Positions 49,710-59,302 are shown, counted from the stretch's first letter. The stretch: 64,000 nucleotides of DNA from Ga0077555 sp050187415 (GCA_050187415.1 JBFWXN010000022.1:8903-72902), one strand, 5' to 3'. Notes: generated from the letters alone by a model not told the origin. Made by a program: numbers and translations.

Positions 49710-50771
49710 CTAGTCCTTCGGTAGCGGCTGCGGCCGGAAGCCCAGGATCTTCTCGAAGCGGTCGCAGTATTTGGGCCACGCCTCGCGGTTGATCAGCCGG
49801 GGCGGCACGCGCCCGTCGAGGATATCGATCCACTGGTCGGCCGAGAAAATCGCCACGTTGGCCATCGCCTCCGCCGTGATGCCGGCATTGTGCGGCGATA
49901 CGATCACGTTCTCGAAGGCCATCAGCGGATGATCGGTCGGAGGCGGCTCCTCGATGAAAACGTCGATGCCGGCCCCCGAGATCAGTTCTTCGTTGAGCGC
50001 GCGGACAAGACCGTCTTCGCTGTAGGTGCCGCCGCGCGACGTGTTGATGAAGTAGGCCGACCGCTTCATGCTCTTGAACTGGTCGTAGCTCATCAGGTTG
50101 CTCGAGCTGTCGCTGAGCGGCGTGTGCATGGTGACGTAGTCGGCACGCTCGAGCAGTTCCTCGAGTCCGACCTTGGTCGCCCCCTTCGCCGCGATCTTTT
50201 CCGCTGACAGATAGGGATCGTAGGCGAGCACCGTCATCTTGAAGAGGCCGGCGCACAGCTCGGCAACGCGGCCGCCGATATTGCCGATGCCAATGATGCC
50301 CACCGTCTTGCCGAGGAGATCGTTGCCCGCAAAGTGAAAGCGCTCGACGTCCTTCTGCCGTCGCATGGCGGCATTCGCCTGGGCGATCTTCTTGGAGAGT
50401 GACAGCATCAGCCCGAGTGCGTGCTCGGCAACCGCCTCCTTGTTGGCGCCCGACTGGTTGCAAACGATGATGCCGGCCTCGTTGCAATCGTCGAGGTTGA
50501 TCGTGTCGTAGCCCGCCCCCAGCGAGCAGATGGCGAGCAGGTTGGGGGCCTTTGCAAACAGGCGCCTGTCCGGGAACCACGGCTCGCGCAGCTCCGTGCG
50601 GCCCGAGACGTGATAGCAGTGCGTGCGTTCGAGCTCCTTCCAGCTCTCCGCGACCTCGGCCTCCATCGGCCGCCGGAACATGTCGATATCGGGCCTGCGC
50701 TCCCGGATGTTCGCTGCCGTCGGGTCCATGCGATAATGAAAATAGATGATGCGTTTGATGTTGGTCGCCAT
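49710..50771 (-). CDS. NAD-dependent D-2-hydroxyacid dehydrogenase
   Basis: 353 residues. Substrate domain plus Rossmann domain with GKTVGIIGIGNIGGRVAEL and an acidic NAD-binding end (LAYDPYLS). The catalytic Arg lies in FINTSRGGTYSE and the His in VIVSPHNAGIT, with the acidic partner region GAGIDVFIEEPPPTDHP. It interconverts a 2-hydroxyacid and a 2-oxoacid; the exact acid is unknown (glycolate/glyoxylate, phosphoglycerate-like and formate dehydrogenase relatives are all possible). GGGGAG nine bases before ATG 50771. Two bases separate it from the dehalogenase gene, so the two are cotranscribed. Confidence 0.9.
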   Translation of the reverse strand: MATNIKRIIYFHYRMDPTAANIRERRPDIDMFRRPMEAEVAESWKELERTHCYHVSGRTELREPWFPDRRLFAKAPNLLAICSLGAGYDTINLDDCNEAGIIVCNQSGANKEAVAEHALGLMLSLSKKIAQANAAMRRQKDVERFHFAGNDLLGKTVGIIGIGNIGGRVAELCAGLFKMTVLAYDPYLSAEKIAAKGATKVGLEELLERADYVTMHTPLSDSSSNLMSYDQFKSMKRSAYFINTSRGGTYSEDGLVRALNEELISGAGIDVFIEEPPPTDHPLMAFENVIVSPHNAGITAEAMANVAIFSADQWIDILDGRVPPRLINREAWPKYCDRFEKILGFRPQPLPKD

Positions 50772-50891
50772 TTCGGCTCGCTCCCCGATCGGCTAGTGAC
50801 GTAGCAAAGGCGCCCCCTTGTCAGGGACGCCTTTGCGGGAGGCTTGCACGAAGGACACCGTTCTGCAACTCGCCTCTGGCGGTCGCTCTCG

Positions 50892-51470
50892 TCAGACCTG
50901 CCCCTCCTGGCGGGGGACAAAAGCGGACGGGTTCTGCGCGGAAGGACGTGGCGCGTCGCGCCCGTTATCGACCTTGTGGACGAACGAGAAATGGTTCCGC
51001 GCGCCGATGTCGGGATCGCGCTCCGACATATTCGCCTTCAGGATCTCCCACCCGAACTTGACTGTGCCGACGGAGGCCCACGCCACGCCCTCGTCGAGCG
51101 CCATCCGGATCAAGGTCAAATCAGGGTCGTCTTTACCACTGTACCACGCTGCCGTGACAGAGTTCCAAAAGCGATCGATGATACCTCGGTCGTGTTCGAG
51201 CGTCAGTTTGCCCGACACGCAGGCGTGATAGTCGTGGCCGCGTCCGACGACGCAGAAATGCCCGTGCCCGCCGGCGCCGATCGCCTGGGCAAGATCCGAG
51301 GATTTCTTTCCGAAAAACCAGATGCTTCGTCCCTCGCGCTCGCAGTTAGGGTGCATCGGCTGCATATGCTGCCCGCTGCCGTCGACGCCCAGCATGCCTG
51401 CGCGGATGTCATCCGTCATCTCCCAGAACTGCTCGATCGGTTGTTGCCGGGTTTTCGTCAGGTCGACCAT
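50892..51470 (-). CDS. Pyridoxamine 5'-phosphate oxidase-family (FMN split-barrel) protein
   Basis: 192 residues, close in type to the general stress protein 26 subfamily: QPIEQFWEMTDDIRAGMLG, then MQPMHPNCEREGRSIWFFG, GHGHFCVVGRGHDYHACVSG and DRGIIDRFWNSVTAAWYSG, then DDPDLTLIRMALDEGVAWAS. Such proteins bind FMN or F420-like cofactors and reduce or scavenge small molecules; many have no known substrate. It stands alone, divergent from the DUF169 gene. Confidence 0.85.
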   Translation of the reverse strand: MVDLTKTRQQPIEQFWEMTDDIRAGMLGVDGSGQHMQPMHPNCEREGRSIWFFGKKSSDLAQAIGAGGHGHFCVVGRGHDYHACVSGKLTLEHDRGIIDRFWNSVTAAWYSGKDDPDLTLIRMALDEGVAWASVGTVKFGWEILKANMSERDPDIGARNHFSFVHKVDNGRDAPRPSAQNPSAFVPRQEGQV

Positions 51471-51653
51471 GTCGTTCTCCTCATTCCGCGGCGCGGCATC
51501 GGTTTCGGCGCCTTGTGGCTCTCATGAGGGGAACGCGACCCGTGAGGCCCGGTTCCTGAAGTCACGCATCCGTCGGCCTGATCGACCGGCCCATTGACGG
51601 CGCGACGGCCGGGCCGCAGGATTCGGACAGCGAACGATCTGAGGAGAGCCGCC

Positions 51654-52439
51654 ATGTCCGAAATCGACCTGCCACGTCTTGCCGCCGACCTGGAACGGCT
51701 GCTCAAGCTGAAATCGGTCCCGTTCGGCATGAAGCTGTTCGAAAATGCGGCCGAGCTGGAGGAAATCCCCCGGTTGCGCCGCCCGAAGCATGTCCACACC
51801 CTGGACCAGGTCGTGGCCCAGGCTGCGCGCCTCGGCTGGACGGTTGGCGTCACTGCGGAAAACCTCGTTGGCGCGCAGTGCCGGGCCGTGGTCGGACTCG
51901 GCAATCAGAAGGGCACCGAGTGGGCCTCCGGAAAGTCGACGGCGGGTGTCTGGCACGGCACGCTCGAGGATGCCGCCGCGCGCCAGGCTGCGCTGACCTG
52001 CGTTCCAGACGGGAAGTACGAGGCGCTGGTCGTCTCGCCTCTCGCTGCGGGCCGCCTCGATCCGCCCGACATCGCGCTCTTTTACGCGACGCCCGGCGCT
52101 ATGATGTACTTCATCAACGGTATGCAATACGTCGGCTACAAGAAGTTCGACTGGGGCGTGGTGGGTGAAACGGCTTGCGCCGATAGCTGGGGCCGGGCCC
52201 TGTCGAAGCGTGAGCCGTCGCTCTCGATCCCCTGCTTTGCCGAACGCCGCTACGGTGGCGTGCTCGACGACGAGATGCTGATGGCGATTCCGCCCGAGCA
52301 GCTCGAAAAGGCGATCCTGGGCATGCAAAGCCTGGCCAAGAACGGCTTCCGTTACCCGTTCCCGCAATACGGCATCCAGAACGACGTACGCGACGGCATG
52401 GCCGTCAGCTATCCCGACAAGGCGAAAAAGAAGGCTTGA
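51654..52439 (+). CDS. DUF169 domain protein
   Basis: 261 residues from ATG 51654, with GAGGAG about eight bases upstream (the frame is open from 51594). DUF169 features are LERLLKLKSVPFGMKLFENA, HVHTLDQVVAQAARLG, KYEALVVSPLAAGRLDPPDI, AMMYFINGMQYVGYKKFDW and ACADSWGRALSKREPSLSIP. The family is widespread in bacteria and archaea with no assigned reaction. A conserved Cys is seen in ETACADSW. It lies opposite the PNPOx-like gene. Confidence 0.82.
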   Translation: MSEIDLPRLAADLERLLKLKSVPFGMKLFENAAELEEIPRLRRPKHVHTLDQVVAQAARLGWTVGVTAENLVGAQCRAVVGLGNQKGTEWASGKSTAGVWHGTLEDAAARQAALTCVPDGKYEALVVSPLAAGRLDPPDIALFYATPGAMMYFINGMQYVGYKKFDWGVVGETACADSWGRALSKREPSLSIPCFAERRYGGVLDDEMLMAIPPEQLEKAILGMQSLAKNGFRYPFPQYGIQNDVRDGMAVSYPDKAKKKA

Positions 52440-52483
52440 GGCGTGCGAGGCCGATGGGAGCTCGCCGTCCCTCCGGCCGATCG

Positions 52484-53155
52484 CTACCGAGGCGGTGCGT
52501 CCTGCATCGCAATGAGCGCATAGATGCCGATGCTGGCCGATGCGGCGTCGACACCGAGAAGTTCGGCAAGCATGGCCTTTGCACGGCGCGCGCTCGCCTC
52601 GTTCGTCGTCTCGACGACGACCGCACCGCTGATCCAGCGGTCGGCCTCGGACCGGGAACTGGCCTCGGTCGACTCGCCGTTCTGTTCCGATGTCGCTTGC
52701 CAGATGTCGACAGCCACCACGCAGGGATTGGCCAGACGCTCCATCAACTCGCGCGCCTGCCCGCGGGAAATGCCGACCGGCTGCTCGAATCGGGCCACGG
52801 CCGCGAAACCTCCGACGGCCGCGCCGACGCGCGCGACCCGCCGGCAGACCGTGCGGAACATCGACGACCACCGCCGCATGATGCGCTGCGTCCAGGCCGT
52901 CGGATCGTCGAGGCGGGCGATATAGTCGCCCGAGAACAAGACCTCCGGGCTCGCCAGCTCGTAGAACGTGAAGTATGTCCGGTCGGCGTCGACCGCGCGA
53001 TAACGGCGACCGCGCAGGAACCCGGCAACGCCGAGCCGCTCGGGGAAGTGCTCGGTCATGTACCAGCGCTCGTAGAAGGCGCTATCGTCGGCCGGATACT
53101 CGTTCCAGATCGAAAGGATGCCGGTGCCGGCGGACGGGTCGTGACGTGCAGTCAT
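52484..53155 (-). CDS. Conserved hypothetical protein, dimeric alpha/beta-barrel-like
   Basis: 223 residues. The beginning, GILSIWNEYPADDSAFYERW then YMTEHFPERLGVAGFLRGRR, reads like EthD/DUF4286 ferredoxin-like proteins that act as small oxygenases or isomerases. The second half (AVARFEQPVGISRGQAREL, GAVVVETTNEASARRAKAML) looks like a second such repeat. No catalytic residues can be named. It lies 22 bp after the serine hydrolase gene on the same strand and may be cotranscribed with it. Confidence 0.6.
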   Translation of the reverse strand: MTARHDPSAGTGILSIWNEYPADDSAFYERWYMTEHFPERLGVAGFLRGRRYRAVDADRTYFTFYELASPEVLFSGDYIARLDDPTAWTQRIMRRWSSMFRTVCRRVARVGAAVGGFAAVARFEQPVGISRGQARELMERLANPCVVAVDIWQATSEQNGESTEASSRSEADRWISGAVVVETTNEASARRAKAMLAELLGVDAASASIGIYALIAMQDAPPR

Positions 53156-53177
53156 GGCAAAACCTCAACCAGACGGA

Positions 53178-54308
53178 TTACGATCGAATGGCCGCTGCCA
53201 GGCGCTCGAGGAAGCCACCCACTGCGTCCTTGTCGATCCAGCGCATGACGGCGACGATGTCACGCTCGACATCGACCCAAACCACATTCGAGCCGGCACC
53301 CATCGCCGACACGCATCCTTCGCCCCAGCCCTTGCGCTGACCCTTGCCGCGGTTGAGCCACCAGAGAAAGCCGTAGCCGCCGTTCGTCGGCGAGGGCGCG
53401 AGCATCTCGGACACGTAGGTCGTGGGGAGGAGCTGCCTGCCGCCCCAGGCGCCGCCACGCGCGACGAGCAACCCCAGCCGCGCGAGATCGGACGCACTGA
53501 TCATCATGCCGCCGCCCCAGTGCGCCCCACCCGACACCGACTGGATGCGCCGGCCGTCGACCTCGATCCACGACGTTCGGTAGCCGTGCCACTCCCATTC
53601 GCCGGACGCCCCGATCGGCTGCATAATGCGCTCGCGCAGGACCTCGGGCAGCGGTCGGCGGAACCGCATGAGCAGGGCCAGTGAAAGCACGTTCACGCGC
53701 ACGTCGTTGTACTCGTAGTAGGTGCCGGGCACCTGTCGCTGCCGCAAGTCGCCCTTGCGCGAATTGTCCGTGCCGGCGCCGACGCTGCGATAGTGATCGA
53801 CCTGGTCGGACTTCTCCCAGAGCACGCCATCCCACTCGCTGGCCTGATGCAGCAGATGCCGCCAGGTGATCCGGGCATTATGTGCACTTTCGAACCATGG
53901 CCCTTCGACGGTCCGGCCGACCGGCTCGTCGAGATCGCCGATGAGACCGTCGCCCACCGCGAGGCCGGCCAGCACGGCGAGATAGCTCTTGGCCACCGAG
54001 AACGTCATGTCGGCCCGACCGATATCGCCCCACTGGGCCGCGATCCTGCCGCCGTCGACGACAAGGCCCGCCGCTCCGCCGCGATGGCGCACGACACCGG
54101 CAACCTCGCTCCACGGTCCCTTCTCGTTCCACTCGACGATGCCCACGAAACGACCGTCCGGATAATGGAACGTTCGTGGCCACGGGCTCTCCGAGGCTTC
54201 CGCGAAGGCAACCGCAGGGATCAGGGCGTGGCGATCGAAACGACCGGCCTCGGTTCGCTCCCACGCGAGCCCGTCGGCGGGTGGGGTGTAGGGCGACGCA
54301 TCGGGCAT
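53178..54308 (-). CDS. Serine hydrolase (class C beta-lactamase-related)
   Basis: 376 residues. The catalytic S104-x-x-K107 is in ADMTFSVAKSYLAVLAG, the Tyr motif in YYEYNDVRVN, and GGAHWGGGMMISASDLARLG near the end takes the place of the third (H/KxG) motif. No signal peptide is present, so it is probably cytoplasmic and acts as an esterase, amidase or peptidase rather than in antibiotic resistance. It diverges from the GMC oxidoreductase gene over 212 bp in which I see no gene. Confidence 0.88.
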   Translation of the reverse strand: MPDASPYTPPADGLAWERTEAGRFDRHALIPAVAFAEASESPWPRTFHYPDGRFVGIVEWNEKGPWSEVAGVVRHRGGAAGLVVDGGRIAAQWGDIGRADMTFSVAKSYLAVLAGLAVGDGLIGDLDEPVGRTVEGPWFESAHNARITWRHLLHQASEWDGVLWEKSDQVDHYRSVGAGTDNSRKGDLRQRQVPGTYYEYNDVRVNVLSLALLMRFRRPLPEVLRERIMQPIGASGEWEWHGYRTSWIEVDGRRIQSVSGGAHWGGGMMISASDLARLGLLVARGGAWGGRQLLPTTYVSEMLAPSPTNGGYGFLWWLNRGKGQRKGWGEGCVSAMGAGSNVVWVDVERDIVAVMRWIDKDAVGGFLERLAAAIRS

Positions 54309-54520
54309 GAACGATCTCCGGCTGGCTGGCGACCCACATTAGAGATTTTGAGCGTCGAGTGAAGTTCCGTCGGGTTTCGCGCGGCACGCGTCAGGGCCGA
54401 CAGGAGACCCGGCACCTTCGCATCGAAGCAACCAGCCACGCCGCTTCCCGCAAGGCGCGCGATATGTGTAGCCTTGGGGTCAGGCGCCGCAGAGCGCCGC
54501 AGCACATCTCGAGGGGCCAC

Positions 54521-56137
54521 ATGCACGAGGAAACGTTCGACTTCATCGTCACGGGGGCGGGCTCGGCCGGCTGCGCCATAGCCGCGCGGGTCTCGGAGAG
54601 TGGACGCTACCGCGTGCTCTTGCTCGAAGCGGGCAAGCGCGACGATTACCCTTGGATCCACATCCCGATCGGCTACCACAAGCTCTATACGCACGAGACC
54701 TACAATTGGAAGTTCGAGAGCGAGCCCGTTCCCGGGCTCAATGGCCGGACCTCTTACCAGCCGCGGGGCAAGATGCTCGGTGGAACGAGTTCCCTCAACG
54801 GCATGGTCTACATGCGTGGCACACCGGGCGACTACGACGGCTGGCGCCAGATGGGTTGCGAAGGCTGGGACTACCAGTCGGTGCTGCCCTACTTCCGCAA
54901 GGCCGAGCACCAGGAGCGTGGCGAGAACGAATTCCACGGGGTCGGCGGCCCCCTGCACGTGTCCGACAGCCGCTTCAAGAACCCCATCGCCGACGCTGTG
55001 ATGCAGGCGGCCGTCGAGGCCGGCATCCCTCGCAACGACGACTTCAACGGCGCCCAACAAGAGGGCGTGGGCTACTATCAGACGACGGTGGGAGGCGGGC
55101 GCCGCTGGAGCACAGCCACAGCCTACCTGAAGCCCGCCCGCGGCCGGCGGAACCTCGTCGTCACGCCGGAAGCGCTCGCGACACGCATCCTGATCGAGAA
55201 CGGCCGCGCCGTGGGTGTCGAATATCGAACGCCCAAAGGATTGACGACGGCGCGCTGCCGGGGCGAGGTGATTGTCTCGGGCGGCGTCTACGGATCGCCT
55301 CAACTGCTTCAACTCTCGGGCATCGGAGCAGGCGCTCACCTGCAAGAGATGGGCATCCCGATTGTGCGCGATCTGGCGCCGGTCGGTGCCAACCTGCACG
55401 ATCATTTCAACTCGTACGTCGCTTTCCGATCGACCCGCAAAGGCACGCTCAACGATCTCGCTCGCTCGCCGCTGCGCAAGCTTTCCGCCGGCATCCAGTA
55501 CATGATGACCCGCAGCGGGCCGCTGGCCGGCATCTCGACGGTCGGCGGCATTTTCACGCGGACCGATCCGCGCTTCGACCGGCCCGACCTGCAGATGAAT
55601 ATCTTCCTGTGGTCGATCGAAAAACGCGACGCCAGCGGGGTCTACGCGCACAAGTGGCCAGGCTTCTCGCTGGCGCCGGTCCACCTGAGACCCGAGGGCC
55701 GCGGCCGCGTCTCGCTGAACTCGCCCGACCCGGCTGCCCCACCGAAGATCGAGTTCCGCTTTCTCGAGACGTCTGGAGATATCGACGCCATGCTGTTCGG
55801 CATGCGCCTCGCCCGGAGAATTGGGGCACAGCCGGCGCTCCGCTCCCTGGTCGCCGAGGAAGTGGCGCCCGGCCCGGCCATCACCACGGACGAGCAGATG
55901 ATCGACGACCTGCGCAATCGCGGGGTCTCGAACCTGCATCCTGTCGGAACCTGCCGCATGGGTCGCGGGTCGGACGCCGTAGTCGACCCGCAGCTCCGCG
56001 TCAACGGCGTCGCCGGCCTGCGCGTAGCCGATGCCTCCGTGATGCCGCAGGTGGTCGGCGGCAACACCAATGCCCCGTCGATCATGATCGGCGAGAAGTG
56101 CGCCGACATGCTGCTCGGCGATGCGGCCAAGGCGTAA
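54521..56137 (+). CDS. GMC family FAD oxidoreductase (choline dehydrogenase-like)
   Basis: 538 residues from ATG 54521 (GAGGGG four bases upstream; the longer frame is basic and unrelated). FAD-binding TGAGSAGCAIAARVSE at the N-terminus, GMC signature 1 PRGKMLGGTSSLNGMVYMRG, signature 2 GVYGSPQLLQLSGIG, and the C-terminal catalytic histidine in NLHPVGTCRMG with asparagine in GGNTNAPSIMIGEKCADML. Such enzymes oxidise primary alcohols, including choline, polyethylene glycol and long-chain alcohols. No betaine genes accompany it, so choline is not assumed. Confidence 0.92.
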   Translation: MHEETFDFIVTGAGSAGCAIAARVSESGRYRVLLLEAGKRDDYPWIHIPIGYHKLYTHETYNWKFESEPVPGLNGRTSYQPRGKMLGGTSSLNGMVYMRGTPGDYDGWRQMGCEGWDYQSVLPYFRKAEHQERGENEFHGVGGPLHVSDSRFKNPIADAVMQAAVEAGIPRNDDFNGAQQEGVGYYQTTVGGGRRWSTATAYLKPARGRRNLVVTPEALATRILIENGRAVGVEYRTPKGLTTARCRGEVIVSGGVYGSPQLLQLSGIGAGAHLQEMGIPIVRDLAPVGANLHDHFNSYVAFRSTRKGTLNDLARSPLRKLSAGIQYMMTRSGPLAGISTVGGIFTRTDPRFDRPDLQMNIFLWSIEKRDASGVYAHKWPGFSLAPVHLRPEGRGRVSLNSPDPAAPPKIEFRFLETSGDIDAMLFGMRLARRIGAQPALRSLVAEEVAPGPAITTDEQMIDDLRNRGVSNLHPVGTCRMGRGSDAVVDPQLRVNGVAGLRVADASVMPQVVGGNTNAPSIMIGEKCADMLLGDAAKA

Positions 56138-56182
56138 TCGGGGGAACCGGGTCGATGCTCGCCGACCGTGCGCACCGGGGCG

Positions 56183-56611
56183 CTAGCGCTTCGACTTCGA
56201 CGTATTGAGAGCGATCGCCGCGCGTACCAGCGCCTTCAGACACCGGCCGTCGAGCTTGTCGCCCTCGCGGATATCGATGGCGCGCCGGACATTGCCCTCG
56301 AGGCTGGAATTGAACAGCCCCGAGGGATCGTCCAGCGAGGCGCCCTTGGCGAAGGTCAGCTTGACGACGCTCTTATAGGTTTCGCCCGTGCAGATGATGC
56401 CGGCGTGAGACCAAACCGGAACCCCGCGCCACTTCCACTCCTCGATCACCTCGGGGTCGGCCTCCTTGATCAGCGCGCGGACGCGGGCCAGCATGTCCCC
56501 GCGCCAGTCGCCGAGCTCCGCGATCCGCTGATCGATCAACTGCGAGACAGGAGCTCCGGGCTTCTCGGGCTTCGGTTTGGAGATGCCTTCGGCAGGCGTT
56601 GATTTCTTCAT
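56183..56611 (-). CDS. DUF1801 domain protein
   Basis: 142 residues from ATG 56611. VSQLIDQRIAELGDWRGDML, EVIEEWKWRGVPVWSHAGII, YKSVVKLTFAKGASLDDPSG and FNSSLEGNVRRAIDIREGDK match the YdhG/DUF1801 fold, an uncharacterised family that may bind iron or small ligands. The N-terminal 20 residues are Lys/Pro-rich. It follows the MFS gene on the same strand by 64 bp. Confidence 0.82.
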   Translation of the reverse strand: MKKSTPAEGISKPKPEKPGAPVSQLIDQRIAELGDWRGDMLARVRALIKEADPEVIEEWKWRGVPVWSHAGIICTGETYKSVVKLTFAKGASLDDPSGLFNSSLEGNVRRAIDIREGDKLDGRCLKALVRAAIALNTSKSKR

Positions 56612-56675
56612 GGCTCGCGCTCGCAGATCGATTGAGGAGGGCGCGTACGCCCCGATCGTGGCCGATTGCCGGCGC

Positions 56676-57923
56676 TCAGACGGATGCCGGCACGCCGCGC
56701 GCATCGCGCCCCGGCGTGGTGATCCAGAGGAAACCGAGCACCGCCATCGAAAGCAGCCCACCGCTCGCGATGACGCGCATGGCAATCGGCGACGAGAACG
56801 TACCGAAAAGTTGCCCCGCGATGTAGTGGCCGAGCATCGCCGAGCCGATGAACATGGAAAGCACGCCGGTCGCGCGTCCGCGATGCTCGGGCGGCGCGCT
56901 GATGTGCACCAGCGCGTACTGCGTCGCCGAGAACGCCGCGGCGCACATGCCCATCAGGAGCAGCGACGGAATGGCGGCGGCGACCGTCAGGTGGAACGAC
57001 AGCGCCATCACGATGGTCAACAGCGCCACCGTGCCCAGGTAGTAGAAGCGAAAGAACGTCCGTTCGGTGCCGAGGACACCCACCAGAATAGCGCCGACGG
57101 TGCCGCCGATGCCTTCGAGCGACGACATCGCCCCCACAAGATACGGCTGCAGCAGAAAGTCTTTCTGCGAGATCACCGGGACCATGGTCAGGAAGGGGAA
57201 CGAGCACAGGTTGTGCACCAGCGTCACACCCATGATGATCGCGAAGCGACGATTGAAGATGAGGCCGCTCGGAATCGAGAACGCCGCGCGCCATCCCTGA
57301 GCGCTGGATTGCACGCGCGGGGCGGCATCGGCCGGCGTCAATCGCAGGGCCATCTCGACGCAGGTCAGATAGGAGAGCGCGATCAATCCGTAGATGCCGG
57401 CGATACCGAGCAACTGGTAGGTGGCGCCGCCGATGAACGGCCCGATCGCCCGGGTCGCGAAGTTCGTCGCGTTGTCGAAGCCGAGCGCCGTCGCAATGTT
57501 GCCCTCGCCGGCCGCATCGACGACCAGACGCCTCCGCACCGGCATGTCGATGGTCCAGAACACCCCCGAAAGGAAGGTCGCGATCGCCACGGCTGTGTAG
57601 GTCGCATGCCCGGTGGCGGTCAGGATCGTCATGGCGATCGTGACGAGCGCCAGCACGAAGGTGGTCGCAATCAGCAACGTGCGCCGATCGTACCGGTCCG
57701 CCAGCGCGCCGATGAAAAAGCCGAGCAGCACGTAGGGCGCCATGCGAATGACCGCCAGCAGGGCGACGAGGGGCGGAGAGGCGGTCAACTCGTAGGCGTA
57801 GATGCCGAGCGCAATGAATTCGAGCCAGCGCGTGATCCCGCTGAGCGCACCCGCAATCCACAGCCGGCGATAGTCGGGGATTCGAAAGAGCTGTCCGGCG
57901 GCGCTGAACGGATTGGCACTCAC
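56676..57923 (-). CDS. MFS transporter
   Basis: 415 residues, about twelve helices. The loop 2-3 motif is seen as GALADRYDRRTLLIATTF, with DMPVRRRLVVDAAGEGNIAT and NRRFAIIMGVTLVHNLCSFP further on, as in the EntS/YbdA-like group of exporters. It lies 15 bp after the enoyl-CoA hydratase gene and probably shares its message. Substrate unknown. Confidence 0.88.
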   Translation of the reverse strand: MSANPFSAAGQLFRIPDYRRLWIAGALSGITRWLEFIALGIYAYELTASPPLVALLAVIRMAPYVLLGFFIGALADRYDRRTLLIATTFVLALVTIAMTILTATGHATYTAVAIATFLSGVFWTIDMPVRRRLVVDAAGEGNIATALGFDNATNFATRAIGPFIGGATYQLLGIAGIYGLIALSYLTCVEMALRLTPADAAPRVQSSAQGWRAAFSIPSGLIFNRRFAIIMGVTLVHNLCSFPFLTMVPVISQKDFLLQPYLVGAMSSLEGIGGTVGAILVGVLGTERTFFRFYYLGTVALLTIVMALSFHLTVAAAIPSLLLMGMCAAAFSATQYALVHISAPPEHRGRATGVLSMFIGSAMLGHYIAGQLFGTFSSPIAMRVIASGGLLSMAVLGFLWITTPGRDARGVPASV

Positions 57924-57938
57924 GGGAGCCGCCTTCTC

Positions 57939-58748
57939 TCAACGCCCGCGGAATCGGGGATCGCGCTTCTCCATGAAGGCGGCGACGCCTTCGGTGCTGT
58001 CGTCACCCATGGTGGTCAGCGTGTACTGGTCGAGATCCATGTGGCTGGCGAGGTCGTCGAGCGCACCAGCCAGGCGGTTGACGGTGGCCTTGGTCATCTT
58101 GACGGGGATCGGTGGCATCGCGGCGATGCGGTGGGCGAGATCCATGGCGACGTCGAGCGCCTTTCCATCGTCGGCGAGATGCTCCACGAGGCCCCAGGCG
58201 AGCGCCTGCGCCGCCTCGATACGCTCGTTGGCGAGGATGACGGCCTGCTTCGTGCGCGCCGGCCCCATGAGCTGCATCATGCGCGGGATCGAACCCCAGC
58301 TCATGTTCATGCCGAGAGCAATCTCGGGGATGCGGAAATGCGCCCCCCGCGCCAGCACGCGGAAATCGGTCGAGACCGCCAGCGCCGCGCCGCCGCCGAT
58401 CGCAAAGCCTTCGATGGCTGTGATCGTCACCTGGTCCATTTCGGCCCAAGCGCGGCACATCAGCGGCCCGACACGATAGGCTTTTCGCTGCTCGCCGAGG
58501 CCGAGTGCGACCTTCTCGCGACGCTCCGTGTCCTTCAGGTCGAAGCCCGCGGAGAACGCCTGATCGTTGCCCGTCAACACCACCACCGACGTCTCGAGAT
58601 CGTCCTCGAACTGCCGTGCCGCCGCCCGGAGCTGGCGCATCGCCTCGGGCGACAGTGCATTCACCCGGTTGCCGCGATCGAAACGCACCAGCGCGACGCG
58701 GCCCTCGGGTCCGAGGCCGCGAGTGGTGGTGACAAAACTCGTGCTCAT
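57939..58748 (-). CDS. Enoyl-CoA hydratase/isomerase family protein
   Basis: 269 residues of crotonase fold. The first oxyanion-hole strand is FSAGFDLKDTERRE and the second ITAIEGFAIGGGAALAVSTD, followed by FRIPEIALGMNMSWGSIPRM. The Glu usual in hydratases lies in the PEIALGMN segment. AQALAWGLVEHLADDGKALD is the standard post-active-site helix. It acts on acyl-CoA intermediates, but hydratase, isomerase or hydrolase cannot be told apart here. Confidence 0.9.
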   Translation of the reverse strand: MSTSFVTTTRGLGPEGRVALVRFDRGNRVNALSPEAMRQLRAAARQFEDDLETSVVVLTGNDQAFSAGFDLKDTERREKVALGLGEQRKAYRVGPLMCRAWAEMDQVTITAIEGFAIGGGAALAVSTDFRVLARGAHFRIPEIALGMNMSWGSIPRMMQLMGPARTKQAVILANERIEAAQALAWGLVEHLADDGKALDVAMDLAHRIAAMPPIPVKMTKATVNRLAGALDDLASHMDLDQYTLTTMGDDSTEGVAAFMEKRDPRFRGR

Positions 58749-59302
58749 TCTCGTCGGAGTCCTTCGCTTCCAGGCACCGATGCCCCGTTTTCAGGCAACG
58801 CTAGCCCGCCAAACCGGCAGTGTGAAGGGTGACGTCGAGAAGAAGATTGACGCCCCATGGTGAGTGCGGGGACCGGAAGCGCCGAACTTATCCCCGTCGA
58901 GCGGCACAGCGGTATGCTTCGCAGGCTTGCTTCGACGAAAGGGCGCTGCCGGAGGCGTTCGGCAGTGGAGGCAGGCGCCGCTCCCGAAGAGGGGTATGGG
59001 CCAACGTCCTGAAAGGATCGTCCCATCGCCCAGCGCCTTCGGCCTGCCGCTGTCCGGGCGAGAGCCCAGCGCGAGGACCGCCTCCGACGGTCCGCAGCGG
59101 GTGGAGAAAGCGAGCGGCGAGACGAGGCGGCGTGCCGCGCTCCCCACCTCTGCCATCGGTTGGCATTGCCGCCTCGTCCCTCTCGCCGTCGTTGTCGGGC
59201 AACGACGCCGCGCGCCCGACCAGATGCATAGACAAAACGGCAGGCCTGCGCCCAAGCGGCAACTGAGCAGGCCAAGCGACGGCGCCGGACAAAGACCAGC
59301 CG
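58749..59302. other. 554-bp GC-rich intergenic region without a recognised gene
   Basis: It lies between pntB and the enoyl-CoA hydratase gene. Open frames exist on both strands, but their products are arginine/proline-rich and resemble nothing. Several hairpins occur, notably a perfect 8-bp stem CGTCGTTG/CAACGACG with loop TCGGG at 59187-59207, which could end the pnt message. The size is large for this compact genome. Confidence 0.5.

Noticed and set aside
48811..50580. Fusion of a dehydrogenase and hydrolase in one frame
   Set aside because: The first half of this open frame is the shifted frame of the hydroxyacid dehydrogenase gene; the hydrolase starts at ATG 49707.
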